A stretch of DNA of 64,000 nt from the NCBI RefSeq assembly GCF_013367775.1, contig NZ_CP055157.1, positions 2,869,001 to 2,933,000 on the forward strand, given 5' to 3'. Every line of letters starts with the position of its first letter. The first letter of the stretch is position 1. The stretch is from Microbulbifer sp. YPW1. GTDB lineage: Bacteria > Pseudomonadota > Gammaproteobacteria > Pseudomonadales > Cellvibrionaceae. Made by a program: the position numbers and the translations under genes. The notes under the pieces were generated by a model that made no database searches, was not told where the DNA came from, and saw nothing but the letters and a program-made list of their open reading frames with translations. Positions 9,313 through 19,000 of this stretch are shown here, in pieces.

Positions 9313-11415
9313 ATGATGAGTAAGCCTCTCCAGAGCCTGTGGGACGATTCCCTGGCGAATTCCATGTCTGAGCCCGAGTTGCTCAAATACCGGTCCAATC
9401 TGCTGGGCTCCGACCTGCGCATTACCAATTACGGTGGCGGTAACACTTCAGCCAAAGTCCAGATGAGCGATCCGCTTACCGGCGATGATGTCACCGTGCT
9501 GTGGGTAAAGGGCTCCGGTGGTGACCTCGGGTCCATCGAGCTGGGTGGTTTCTCAACCCTGTATATGGATCGCCTGGAGCAGCTAAAGCAGAAATATCGT
9601 GGCCTGGAGTACGAAGATGAGATGGTCGCACTGCTGTCTCACTGCACTTTCAACCTGAATCCCCGCGCGGCCAGTATTGATACGCCGTTGCACGCCTACA
9701 TTCCCCACACCCATGTAGATCACATGCACCCGGATGCGGCGATTGCCATTGCCTGCACCAAAGACAGTCGTGCACTGACCGAAACGATTTTCGAAGGTGA
9801 AATGGGCTGGTTGCCCTGGCAGCGTCCTGGTTACGACCTGGGTTTGAAGCTTGAGGCCATGGCCAAGTCGGAACCGCACTTAAAAGGTATCGTGCTGGAA
9901 GGGCACGGCATCTTCACCTGGGGTGACACGTCGAAAGACTGCTACCTGAATACTCTGACCATTATTCAGCGCGCAGCGGACTGGCTGGCCAAGAACAACA
10001 CTTCCGCACCTTTCGGGGGCGAGAAGCTCGCACAAACGCTGTCTGCAGACGAGCGCCGCTCCGTGGCGGCACGATTGATGCCACTGGTGCGCGGCAAGGT
10101 CTCCAGCGGTGAGCGCAAGATCGGCCATTTTGACGATTCCGCAGAGGTACTCCAATTCGTAAACTCCGAGCAATTGGGTCCACTGGCCGCACTCGGGACC
10201 TCTTGCCCCGACCACTTCCTCAGGACCAAGATTCGCCCTCTGGTCATCGATTTCGATCCGCTGGCTGCCGATCTGGAATCTGAGCTTGCCCGCTGTGAAT
10301 CCCAGTTGGATGGGCAACTGGCGAGCTATCGTGAGGGTTACGCGGCGTATTACGAGCGCTGCAAGCGCGATACCAGCCCAGCAATGCGCGATGGCAACGC
10401 GGTGATCTACCTGATCCCCGGCGTTGGCATGCTGAGTTTTGCCAAAGATAAAGCCACGGCGCGTATCGCCAGTGAGTTTTATATCAACGCCATCAATGTG
10501 ATGCGCGAAGCGAGCGGCGTTAGCGAGTATGTAGGCCTGGACGAGCAGGAAGCATTCGACATCGAGTATTGGCTGCTCGAAGAGGCCAAACTGCAGCGCA
10601 TGCCCAAGCCGAAGAGCCTGGCTGGCAAGGTGGCGTTTATCACCGGCGGCGCCGGCGGTATCGGCTTTGCTACCGCCAGTCGTCTGCTTCAGGAGGGCGC
10701 CTGTGTGGTACTGGCGGATATCGACGAAGCGTCACTGGCTGAGCGAGGTGCGCAACTTTCCGAGCAGTTCAGTGCGGATGTGGTGCGCACCGTGCGCTGC
10801 GACGTGACGGATGAGGTGTCTGTCGGCCAAGCCCTCGCCGTGGCGGCGGTGGAGTTCGGCGGCGTCGATATCCTGGTGTCTAACGCAGGTATCGCGAGTG
10901 CTGCACCCATCGAGGAAACCAGCATCGAACTGTGGGATCGCAACCTCGACATTCTCGCCAAGGGTTACTTCCTGGTCAGCCGCGAAGGTTTCAAGGTAAT
11001 GAAGCGTCAAAGTCTAGGCGGCTCGGTGATTTTCATTGCCAGTAAAAATGGCTTGGTTGCTTCCCAGAATGCGTCGGCCTACTGTACCGCCAAAGCGGCG
11101 GAGGTCCAGCTGGCACGCTGCGTCGCTCTGGAAGGGGCGCCCATCGGTGTGCGCTGTAATGTGGTGAACCCGGATGCGGTGCTGCGTGGCTCGCGGATCT
11201 GGAGCGGCAAGTGGAAGAAAGAGCGCGCTGACGCCTACAACATGAGCGAAGAGCAGCTTGAAGAGCATTACCGCCAGCGCAGTCTGCTGAAGTTGAACGT
11301 GTTCCCGGAAGATATCGCTGAAGCAGCTTATTTCCTCGCTTCAGACGTGTCATCGAAATCAACCGGTAATATCATCAACGTTGATGCGGGCCACGCGCCT
11401 TCCTTCACTCGTTAA
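9313..11415 (+). CDS. rhaEW: Bifunctional rhamnulose-1-phosphate aldolase / lactaldehyde dehydrogenase
   Basis: This is a 700-residue two-domain enzyme. Residues 1 to about 430 are a class II aldolase; the zinc ligands are seen in HTHVDHMH and the later GHG. Residues about 435-700 are a short-chain dehydrogenase with the Rossmann loop TGGAGGIGFA, the SNAGIAS motif and the catalytic YCTAK. The fusion is known from rhamnose catabolic loci of proteobacteria and other phyla, where it splits L-rhamnulose-1-phosphate into DHAP and L-lactaldehyde and oxidises the latter to L-lactate with NAD. It is the first gene of an apparent operon with rhaI, which begins 51 bp downstream. The start is one of two consecutive ATG codons. 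Array B lies just upstream and should control it. Confidence 0.93.
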   Translation: MMSKPLQSLWDDSLANSMSEPELLKYRSNLLGSDLRITNYGGGNTSAKVQMSDPLTGDDVTVLWVKGSGGDLGSIELGGFSTLYMDRLEQLKQKYRGLEYEDEMVALLSHCTFNLNPRAASIDTPLHAYIPHTHVDHMHPDAAIAIACTKDSRALTETIFEGEMGWLPWQRPGYDLGLKLEAMAKSEPHLKGIVLEGHGIFTWGDTSKDCYLNTLTIIQRAADWLAKNNTSAPFGGEKLAQTLSADERRSVAARLMPLVRGKVSSGERKIGHFDDSAEVLQFVNSEQLGPLAALGTSCPDHFLRTKIRPLVIDFDPLAADLESELARCESQLDGQLASYREGYAAYYERCKRDTSPAMRDGNAVIYLIPGVGMLSFAKDKATARIASEFYINAINVMREASGVSEYVGLDEQEAFDIEYWLLEEAKLQRMPKPKSLAGKVAFITGGAGGIGFATASRLLQEGACVVLADIDEASLAERGAQLSEQFSADVVRTVRCDVTDEVSVGQALAVAAVEFGGVDILVSNAGIASAAPIEETSIELWDRNLDILAKGYFLVSREGFKVMKRQSLGGSVIFIASKNGLVASQNASAYCTAKAAEVQLARCVALEGAPIGVRCNVVNPDAVLRGSRIWSGKWKKERADAYNMSEEQLEEHYRQRSLLKLNVFPEDIAEAAYFLASDVSSKSTGNIINVDAGHAPSFTR

Positions 11416-11466
11416 TCCCGGGTGAAGAACAACACTGAAAACACAATAAAAACAGGATTTCAGGCG

Positions 11467-12759
11467 ATGAACGAACGAATTTCCTCCGCGCTCGTCGACA
11501 AGTGCAACGACGAGCAGCATCAGGCACTGCAACAGGATTACGACGCCCTCGGCAATCAACTGGCCCGTCGCGATATTGATATTGAAGCGGTCACCGCTCA
11601 GGCAGCGTCTTTTGAAGTGGCCGTTCCGTCCTGGGGCACCGGTACCGGCGGTACCCGTTTTGCCCGATTCCCGGGACTGGCAGAGCCGCGTAATATCTTC
11701 GAGAAGCTGGAGGATTGTGCGGTGATCAACCAGCTGACCCGGTGCACCTCGGAGGTTTCCCCACACTTTCCCTGGGACAAGGTGGATGACTTCAATGAGC
11801 TGCGCGAGTTTGCCGACCAGTACGGCCTCGGCTTTACCTGCGTCAACTCCAATACCTTCCAGGACCAGCCTGACCAGAAGCACACCTATAAATACGGCTC
11901 TTTGACCAGCACCAGCGCGGAAACTCGTGCACAGGCCGTGGCGCACAATATCGAATGTATCGAGTGGGGCAAGGCACTTGGCGCGAAAGAGCTGACCGTA
12001 TGGATTGGCGACGGTTCTAACCATCCGGGTCAGCAGCACTTCCAGCGTGGACTCGAGCGCTATCTGGACAGCATGCGCGAGATTTACGCGGCCTTACCGG
12101 ACGACTGGCAGGTCTTTATCGAACACAAGATGTTCGAGCCCGCGTTCTATTCCACTGTCATTCAGGACTGGGGTACCAACGTTCTGTGCGCAATGGAGCT
12201 GGGTGAGAAGGCTAAGTCTCTGGTAGACCTCGGCCACCATGCGCCCAACGTGAATATCGAAATGATCGTTTCGCGTCTGATCCAGTTCAAGAAGCTGGCA
12301 GGTTTCCACTTTAATGACAGTAAGTACGGTGACGACGACCTGGATAGCGGCTCTCTGCACCCTTATCAGCAGTTCCTGATTTTCAACGAGCTGGTGGACG
12401 CCGAGTACCGCAAGCAGGAAGGGTTCGCGCCCTGCTATATGCTGGACCAGTCCCACAATGTGACCGATCCCATCGAGAGCCTGATGAATTCGGCGGAAGA
12501 AGTGCAGCGCTCTTATGTAAAAGCACTGCTTGTAGATCGACCGGCACTGGAAGGCTTCCAGCAGGATAACGATGCGCTGATGGCTTCCAACACCCTGAAG
12601 CAAGCCTTCAATACCGATGTGAGCCCGATACTCGCCATGGCGCGATTCCGCCATGGTGGGGCCATCGCGCCACTGGCGACATACCGCGCTGCGCAGTATA
12701 AGCAGAACCTGGTTGCCGACCGCCCGGCCACGGGTGGTAGCGGTTCCGGGATTGTATAA
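11467..12759 (+). CDS. rhaI: L-rhamnose isomerase, RhaI type
   Basis: This cytoplasmic isomerase of about 430 residues converts L-rhamnose to L-rhamnulose. The sequence matches the RhaI group (xylose isomerase-like TIM barrel), which is distinct from E. coli RhaA. Metal-ligand regions are visible in the order VFIEHKMFEPAFYS, LGHHAPNVN and HFNDSKYGDDDLDSG. The ATG at 11467 is preceded by AGGA at a usable spacing. An upstream in-frame GTG at 11422 would add 15 low-complexity residues and is less likely. It follows rhaEW by 51 bp without a terminator, so the two genes should form one transcript. Together with the kinase and RhaEW the route from L-rhamnose to DHAP and L-lactate is complete. Confidence 0.93.
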   Translation: MNERISSALVDKCNDEQHQALQQDYDALGNQLARRDIDIEAVTAQAASFEVAVPSWGTGTGGTRFARFPGLAEPRNIFEKLEDCAVINQLTRCTSEVSPHFPWDKVDDFNELREFADQYGLGFTCVNSNTFQDQPDQKHTYKYGSLTSTSAETRAQAVAHNIECIEWGKALGAKELTVWIGDGSNHPGQQHFQRGLERYLDSMREIYAALPDDWQVFIEHKMFEPAFYSTVIQDWGTNVLCAMELGEKAKSLVDLGHHAPNVNIEMIVSRLIQFKKLAGFHFNDSKYGDDDLDSGSLHPYQQFLIFNELVDAEYRKQEGFAPCYMLDQSHNVTDPIESLMNSAEEVQRSYVKALLVDRPALEGFQQDNDALMASNTLKQAFNTDVSPILAMARFRHGGAIAPLATYRAAQYKQNLVADRPATGGSGSGIV

Positions 12760-12793
12760 CCGCTGTTCTGTTCGGCGCACGGGTATGCTGCAG

Positions 12794-12842
12794 TTTCAAT
12801 CACGCATGATTGAAAGGATTGAAAGTGCGCCTGGATTGAATG
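12794..12842. promoter_or_regulatory. Palindrome plus direct repeats upstream of the DeoR gene
   Basis: TTTCAATCA-CGCA-TGATTGAAA (12794-12815) is a perfect 9-bp-arm palindrome. GATTGAAAG is present at 12808 and again 10 bp later at 12818, and a related GATTGAATG lies at 12834. The site sits between rhaI and the regulator gene and could be an autoregulatory operator. The 10-bp spacing recalls the other arrays, but the core differs, so the link is tentative. Confidence 0.4.
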
Positions 12843-12989
12843 ATAATGAGTAATTCTGAGTGAATTGACGCGCCAGATGAGTGGGCTGCGGACAAGCGTG
12901 AAAGCCTGTACGCAGCATCCTCTGGACCGAAAGGAAGCGGCGTCACCACTTGGAGTCACACGCTCAAGATCAGACACGGAATCGCCACT

Positions 12990-13790
12990 ATGTTAGAAAA
13001 GCAGCGCCACCAACTGTTGCTGGAAATTCTTGAAGAGCAGCAGTTTGCCAGCGTCGCAGACCTGACTGCGCAGCTGAACTCCTCTGAGGCGACGATTCGT
13101 CGCGACCTGATCAAGCTCAGTAAAGAGGGCCGCCTGGAAAAAATCCGCGGCGGTGCCCAGCGAATTGGCAACCGTCCAGCCGGTGCGCCCAAGACTCATC
13201 TCGCGGGTTCGGCCTTCCTCGTCAATAAAGACAAAATGACTACGGCCAAGCAGGCGATTGCTGCGAAAGCCGTTTCCCTGTGTGAAGAGGGCGAGTTGGT
13301 GATCGTCAATGGCGGCTCCTCAACTTTCATGATGGGCGAGTACCTGACCCAACGGGATGTGAGTGTCCTAACCAACTCTTATTATCTTGCGCAGTACCTG
13401 TGTGAGAACGGCCAGAACCAGGTTACGGTCCCCAGTGGCGAAATTTACCGCAAGCAGGGCATCATTCTGAGTCCGTTTGAAAACGACTCCATCCAGAATT
13501 ACCGCTGCCGCTTGATGTTTACCGGTACCGCCGGTATCGGCGAGTTTGGGGTAATGGAAACTGACTCTCTGATTGTGCGCGCTGAGCAGAAGTTGCGCCG
13601 CCAGTCGGAAAAGCTGGTGGTGCTGGCAGATGGTTCAAAGTTGGGGCAGAAGAGTAACTTCGTCATTTACCCGCTCACTGAAGTAGATATTCTGATTACC
13701 GACGATACCGCAGACCCTCGTGTCATCGAGCAAATTGAGGCAGCCGGTGTTGAGGTGATTACTGTGGAGCTCGAAGCCCTCGCCGCTTGA
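12990..13790 (+). CDS. DeoR-family transcriptional regulator, probable rhamnose-locus repressor
   Basis: This 266-residue protein has the DeoR layout. The N-terminal winged helix-turn-helix (residues about 5-60) includes the recognition segment SSEATIRRDLIKLSKEGRL and the KIRGGAQ wing. The C-terminal sugar-phosphate sensor domain (DeoRC) contains VNGGSSTFMMGEYL and LADGSKLGQKSNF. DeoR proteins usually repress sugar catabolic genes and are released by a phosphorylated intermediate; here rhamnulose-1-phosphate is the natural candidate, which is inference. DeoR-type rhamnose regulators are known in alphaproteobacteria. It follows rhaI by 230 bp and ends in a strong terminator. The 10-bp-phased arrays upstream of six transcription units are its best candidate operators, since DeoR proteins often bind short direct repeats. 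Confidence 0.88.
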   Translation: MLEKQRHQLLLEILEEQQFASVADLTAQLNSSEATIRRDLIKLSKEGRLEKIRGGAQRIGNRPAGAPKTHLAGSAFLVNKDKMTTAKQAIAAKAVSLCEEGELVIVNGGSSTFMMGEYLTQRDVSVLTNSYYLAQYLCENGQNQVTVPSGEIYRKQGIILSPFENDSIQNYRCRLMFTGTAGIGEFGVMETDSLIVRAEQKLRRQSEKLVVLADGSKLGQKSNFVIYPLTEVDILITDDTADPRVIEQIEAAGVEVITVELEALAA

Positions 13791-13813
13791 GTGTGTACGG
13801 TTGACCAGCTGAT

Positions 13814-13844
13814 AAAAAGGAGGCTATTTCAGCCTCCTTTTTTT
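13814..13844 (+). terminator. Intrinsic terminator after the DeoR gene
   Basis: AAAAAGGAGGCT-ATTTC-AGCCTCC is followed by seven T residues, 23 bp after the stop codon. Confidence 0.92.
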
Positions 13845-13961
13845 ACGTCGATTTTTCTCATACCGTGCTTTTTGCTTCCCTTTAATGGGTGTGTGGATTC
13901 CACGATAGCGTACTTCGGGTATTCGTTTTGCCGCAATCGCGGTAACTGCAGACAGAAAAAT

Positions 13962-14864
13962 TTAGTGTTCCGTGGGCCGATACAGCAGTGGAAAAAACTG
14001 TCCATCCATCGTCTCGCCAGTCGGCACCACGGGAACTCCCTTCAACAGGGCATCGGATGTACCGGACCGTGTGCCATCGGCAAACACATTTAACACAAAC
14101 GCGCGCCGAGCTCGGTCCGAGTTATTTGCGTAAGAGCCGTGCACCATCAGTGGATGGTGAAAGCTGCCGTAGCCCCGCGGCATCTTCACCGCCACAGGGT
14201 TCTCCAATTGGCGACGCTGCTCCGGGTTAAGAAAGGCTTCTATTCCCTGCATGTCACCGGCCAGTTCGGGCTTTTCCAGCAGCCCCCAGTGGTGGCTCCC
14301 GGGAATGTAATGCAGGCAGCCATTATCGGTATTGGCATCATCCAGCCCTACCCAGCAGGTCAGGTGTTGCATGGGGACTGTGCGGGTCCAGTAGCTGTAA
14401 TCCTGGTGCCAGGCGACCACGCCCCCGTGCTGCGCGGGTTTGCAAAATAGCTGGTCGTGCCAGAAGCGCACCGCACGGTTGCCCAAGAGCTGAGAGGCTG
14501 GTACCAGAAAGCGCGGGTTCCACAGCAAATCGTGAAAGTGCGGCGCGATGCGCCAGTGCCCCAGGGAGTGAAACAGCACCTGGTTAGCGTTGCTGGATTC
14601 ATTGCTGTGAAACTCGTGGAAGAGGGCGTTCTGAGGGTGCGCGGGATCCACGATCTCATCCAGCTCTGCGCGCAATGCGCCGATGTAATCATCGTCCAGC
14701 ACGGGGATGCCGCTGACGAAACCGAATTCCTGAAAGTGCGTGAGCTGGTCTGTGTCGAGTTTGTAAGCATCCCAGTCACAGGCCTGCCAGTGCCGACGCA
14801 TGCGCTCGGTCAGTGGTTCATGTACCAGTGACAGGTCTGCCGGCTGGGTACTGCTTGTTGCCAT
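13962..14864 (-). CDS. Phytanoyl-CoA dioxygenase (PhyH) family protein
   Basis: This is a 300-residue Fe(II)/2-oxoglutarate dioxygenase of the PhyH family. The iron ligands HQD (within VAWHQDYSYW) and a distal His in MVHGS are present, with the 2-oxoglutarate-binding Arg in RARRAFVLN. There is no signal peptide, so it should act in the cytoplasm. It is divergent from an AraC-type regulator across 121 bp, a pairing that suggests the regulator controls it. Family members hydroxylate very varied small molecules (phytanoyl-CoA, ectoine, secondary metabolites), so the substrate cannot be named. Its place between the rhamnose operon and the secreted enzymes is suggestive only. No phased array was seen in its promoter. 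Confidence 0.85.
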   Translation of the reverse strand: MATSSTQPADLSLVHEPLTERMRRHWQACDWDAYKLDTDQLTHFQEFGFVSGIPVLDDDYIGALRAELDEIVDPAHPQNALFHEFHSNESSNANQVLFHSLGHWRIAPHFHDLLWNPRFLVPASQLLGNRAVRFWHDQLFCKPAQHGGVVAWHQDYSYWTRTVPMQHLTCWVGLDDANTDNGCLHYIPGSHHWGLLEKPELAGDMQGIEAFLNPEQRRQLENPVAVKMPRGYGSFHHPLMVHGSYANNSDRARRAFVLNVFADGTRSGTSDALLKGVPVVPTGETMDGQFFPLLYRPTEH

Positions 14865-14985
14865 CCTGTCGCCCTCAAATAAATAGCCGTTGGTTGCTGT
14901 ATTTCTAGCGCTGGCAGGTTTGTATGTATACTATTTTTCAGTTGCTCATCGGAAATTTATTTAAATTATAAAAAATAGGTAAATT

Positions 14986-15828
14986 TTGCGCGCACACCTG
15001 GAACGTATCACGCCGCAAGTGGGCAGTTCTGTTCATGGCCTCTGTGTCTCGGAGCCACAGTTTCCAGCGCCCTGGCATTTTCACGCGCAGTTCGAGCTGA
15101 CGTATATCCGACGCGGCTCCGGCGTCCGCCATGTGGGCAGCAGTATGGAGCCTTTTGCGCCGGGAGACCTGGTGCTGATCGGGCCGAACCTGCCACACCG
15201 CTGGGAAAGCAGTGGCGGCGAAGCGTCCGTGGTCGCCGATGCGGCACAAGCACTGGTGCTGCAGTGGCCGCAGGAATTGATACCGCCTGGGCCGGAGCTG
15301 GTTGCCATCCATGAGTTATTGCAGCAGGCCGCGCACGGGGTTGTGTTTGAAAATGGCCGTAACAGGAATTTTGCGAACGCGCTGCATTCCGTCATCGAGG
15401 GCAGCGGGCTCGACCGGTTGCTGCGGCTATTGCGGTTGCTGGAAGAGCTTTCGCAGAGTCGTTTGCGGGTGTTGTCGGCGGATGATTTTCAATACGACCG
15501 CCAGGAAAACAGCGATAGCCGCCTGAACAGCGTGCTGGATTTTGTGCGGCATAATTACCAGCGCAAAGTTACCCTGGCGGAGGCAGCGGCAACCTGTGAC
15601 TTGAGTAGCCAGGCATTCGCGCGTTTTTTTCAGCGGGTAATGAACCGCACCTTCTTCGAATATCTTACCGAGTACCGGATCCACCTGGCCTGCCAGCAGT
15701 TGCGGCAGGGCAGCGACCCGGTGGCGGTCATTGCTGACCGCTGTGGTATTCCTTCACTTCCCCTGTTCCACCGCCAGTTCAAAAAGTACCGCGGAACCAC
15801 TCCGCTGGGTTATCGCAAATCCGGCTGA
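14986..15828 (+). CDS. AraC-family transcriptional regulator with cupin sensor domain
   Basis: This 280-residue cytoplasmic regulator has an N-terminal cupin-like ligand domain (WHFHAQFELTYIRRGSG, with DLVLIGPNLPHRW at the end of the barrel). The C-terminal two helix-turn-helix AraC domain covers residues about 180-280 and includes KVTLAEAAATCDLSSQAFAR and the signature IADRCGIPSLPLFHRQFKK. The start is TTG at 14986, with AGGT about 8 bases upstream; no better start is seen. It is divergent from the PhyH-like oxygenase, its probable target. The GH74-like gene downstream has its own phased array, so it is less likely to be controlled from here. The inducer is unknown. Confidence 0.88.
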   Translation: MRAHLERITPQVGSSVHGLCVSEPQFPAPWHFHAQFELTYIRRGSGVRHVGSSMEPFAPGDLVLIGPNLPHRWESSGGEASVVADAAQALVLQWPQELIPPGPELVAIHELLQQAAHGVVFENGRNRNFANALHSVIEGSGLDRLLRLLRLLEELSQSRLRVLSADDFQYDRQENSDSRLNSVLDFVRHNYQRKVTLAEAAATCDLSSQAFARFFQRVMNRTFFEYLTEYRIHLACQQLRQGSDPVAVIADRCGIPSLPLFHRQFKKYRGTTPLGYRKSG

Positions 15829-15930
15829 GTTGAGTCTGGCGGGGCTGTCGGCCAGGTTATGCGTGCGCAGACCGGGTTCGCAGTTCCGGTTACTCGCCGC
15901 TGAAACGCTTGACTTTCTGTATTCTAATGG

Positions 15931-15980
15931 TTCATTTTCGTTCGTTATCGATCATACTCGGTCATTTGTGGTCGTAAATA
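15931..15980 (+). promoter_or_regulatory. Putative DeoR-type operator array C (first GH74-like gene)
   Basis: Five consecutive decamers begin TTCA (15931), TTCG (15941), ATCA (15951), GTCA (15961) and GTCG (15971), exactly 10 bp apart, ending 52 bp before the ATG at 16033. It is the most regular array in the window and reads in the direction of the gene. Confidence 0.62.
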
Positions 15981-16032
15981 GTGCGAATTCACGCAGTTTT
16001 GCATAAAAAATAATCAATAAGAAGCCAAAGCG

Positions 16033-19000
16033 ATGAACATACTCAAACTCAGAAAACGGGTGACGCTGATTCTGGCGTCATTTTTGACACTGCTGTTAAC
16101 GGCGTTGCCACTGGGAGCAAGTGCCCAGTGGACGTCCATAAACCCGGGTGCCGGTGGTCAGGTGCAGGATGTGGTGGCCGACCCGAATATCAATCAGCGG
16201 CTGATCCTGGCCTCTGATATGGAAGGTATTTACGAATCACTCGACAACGGTGAGTCCTGGCATGCCAAGGGCGAACTGCATCAGAACCGGGTGTACGCGG
16301 TGGCCATTCCCGAGCAGTCGGGTAACCAGAAAATGTACGTGGGTACCTTGTTCGGACTGGAAGTGTCCAACGATGGCGGTGACAGTTTCACCCTCGTAGA
16401 AAACACCAAGAAGAAATCCATCGGAGCCATTACCATCCACCCGACCAACAAAAATATCGTATTGGCCGCGGTGGGTTGGAAAGACGACTACGACGATGCC
16501 GGCGGCGGCAACCGCTTTTATAGCCTGTTTGGTATGTCAAAAGGTGGCAAGGTCATCGTCTTCAAGTCAATCGATGGCGGTGCCTCCTGGAGTCAGAAAT
16601 CCACCGCCAACAGTTTTGGTGACCGCAACGTTTTCGCGATGACGTTCAATCCGGCCAATGGCAACGAGGTTTTTCTGGCCTCGGATGCCGGGGTGTTCAG
16701 ATCGAGCAATGCTGGTGATTCCTGGAACCAGGTGAGTGCGCCTGCCGGCACCAACGGCCAGGCGAAAGGGCTGGATGTAAGCCCGGACGGCAAAGTGGTT
16801 TACGCGGTGTATCAAACCAATGCGGCGGCCAACAGCGGGCTCGACCAGGGCGAAAACCTGGAGACTGCCATTTTTGCTTCACGCACATCCAGTATCGCCT
16901 GGCAGAATGTCACCGGAAGCCTGCCGAACTACAGCTTTTGGCAGCCTGAAGTCGACCCTCGCTCTACTGGCAGCGCCCATAAAATGATTGTGTCCATGGA
17001 CCAGGAGCGCAAGGGCGTCTACGAGGCAAGTATTAACTGGAACAGCAGCTACAGCAGTGCTTCCCCCAGCAGTGTTTCCTGGAACCAGGTCTGGACCGAA
17101 AGCGATGTGCTGGACGGTTGGGACGTTGGCAAGCCCAATGCGCGTTTCGCCCATTACACACCCAACTCCGCCAGCTGGGCGCGGGCCATCTGGTCGACGC
17201 AAAACCAGACGATATACCGCGGAGACTGGAACGGTTCCAGCTACAACTGGGTCAATCGCTACAGTTACACCACCAATCAGTATTTTGCCGATTACTACGG
17301 AATCCCCATTGCAACTTACGGTAGCCGCGGCACCGAAAGTACCTACACCTGGGATATCGATGCACACGGTAACTACGTCATCCAGGGGATGGGTGATAAC
17401 GGACCTGTAGAGAGCTGGGATGGTGGCGCCACCTGGAGCAATGTCTGGATGCGCCAGAACGGTTTTCTGTCGGATGTGCAGGCGGTGGAAATTGCCGATG
17501 CCTGGGGTAAAAAAGTGGTACTTGCGCAAATGGCCGCCGGTTTCGGCGGGCATGCCGGCACGGGCAATCTGTATATCAAGCATCTCGACCAGTTTTCGCC
17601 GGCGGACGAGTGGGAATTCTACGTCGGTGGCAGTGAGTGGCGTGGTGGCGTGCCCAACGGCCTCATCAGTGATATTGCCGAGTCACCGGCTAAACCCGGG
17701 AAGGTATTTATTTTCTCCCGTGGCTATGGCCTCTACATGCAAAGTGATGTGGGTTGGGGCTACAACGAGCATGAGCAGGGCAACCAGCCGTGGTTCAGTA
17801 AAATCTCCAACGGTGTAGCCGACCAGATTGCATCGGTCAAAAAAATTGCCCCGCACCCAACCAATGAAAACATTGTCTACCTGAGCTCGGTGAGTGGTGA
17901 TACCGGCGTTTTTAAAGGTGAGTTCGTCAACGACAGCTGGTCCTGGTCGAAGATATACAACGGCGGCGGCTGGGATGCAGAAGTCTATGCATGGGAAAAC
18001 AATGGGCAGGTGATTCTGTTCTATTCGGGCAAGAGCTATCAGGACGGAGACGGTGATCACTTTGTCGGCGTCATCTCTCTGGATGAGGGCGCCACCTGGA
18101 AAACCGTGCTGAAGAGTGCGGATACCCGCGCGCTGACCAGCCACAGCTGGTACAACACCGTGACCGGCGGCAGTAACAGCTACAGCTTCAAGTTCAGCAA
18201 CAAAGGCGGGCTGACCGGCTACGACAACAAGGTGGTCATGGCGCATTACGACCATACCCTGCAGAAAACCTATGCCGTGATGGAGGGGACCATTACCGGC
18301 ACCTCCACCCAGAATGCGAGTGTTTCCTGGGCAGATATTACCGGTGACCTTCACTTTGGCGGCCTGACAACGGCACGGGTGGTTGAGAACGGCGGTGATC
18401 GTTTCCTGTATGTCTCCACCGCAGGTGCCGGTGCCTGGCGCAAGCAGCTGGGCGGGTCGTCCGAGGTGATTCCCACCGGCGTGACCATTAGCGGCTGTCC
18501 CGGTGCGGATCTCTCCGTGGATCAGACAGTCTCCCTGTCTTCAGACGTATCGCCCTCGAACGCAACCAACAAGTCGGTCACCTGGAGTTCATCCAATCCG
18601 GCGGTTGCCACCGTGAATTCCAGCGGATTGGTTTCGGCTGAGGCCGCGGGCTCCGCCACCATTACAGTGACGACGGTGAGTGGTAACCGCAGTGCTACCT
18701 GTCCGGTGTCGGTCGCGGCTGACAGCAGCGATACGCTGGTGACGGTACGCGCACGGATGGCCCTGGGCAGTAGCGATACGCTGCAGTTGCGGGTGGATGA
18801 TGTCACGGTACATTCCTGGACTATTTCCGGCAGCAGTTATGCGGATTACTCCGTGGTCAAGCCGGTCGATGGCAACGTCAAACTGTACTTCCCGGATAAC
18901 GGCACCGATATTGAGGTGGATTATCTGCGGATTGATGGCACCACCTATCAGGCGGAAGATCAGGCCATCAACACCTCCGCGTGGATGAATGGTTCCTGTG

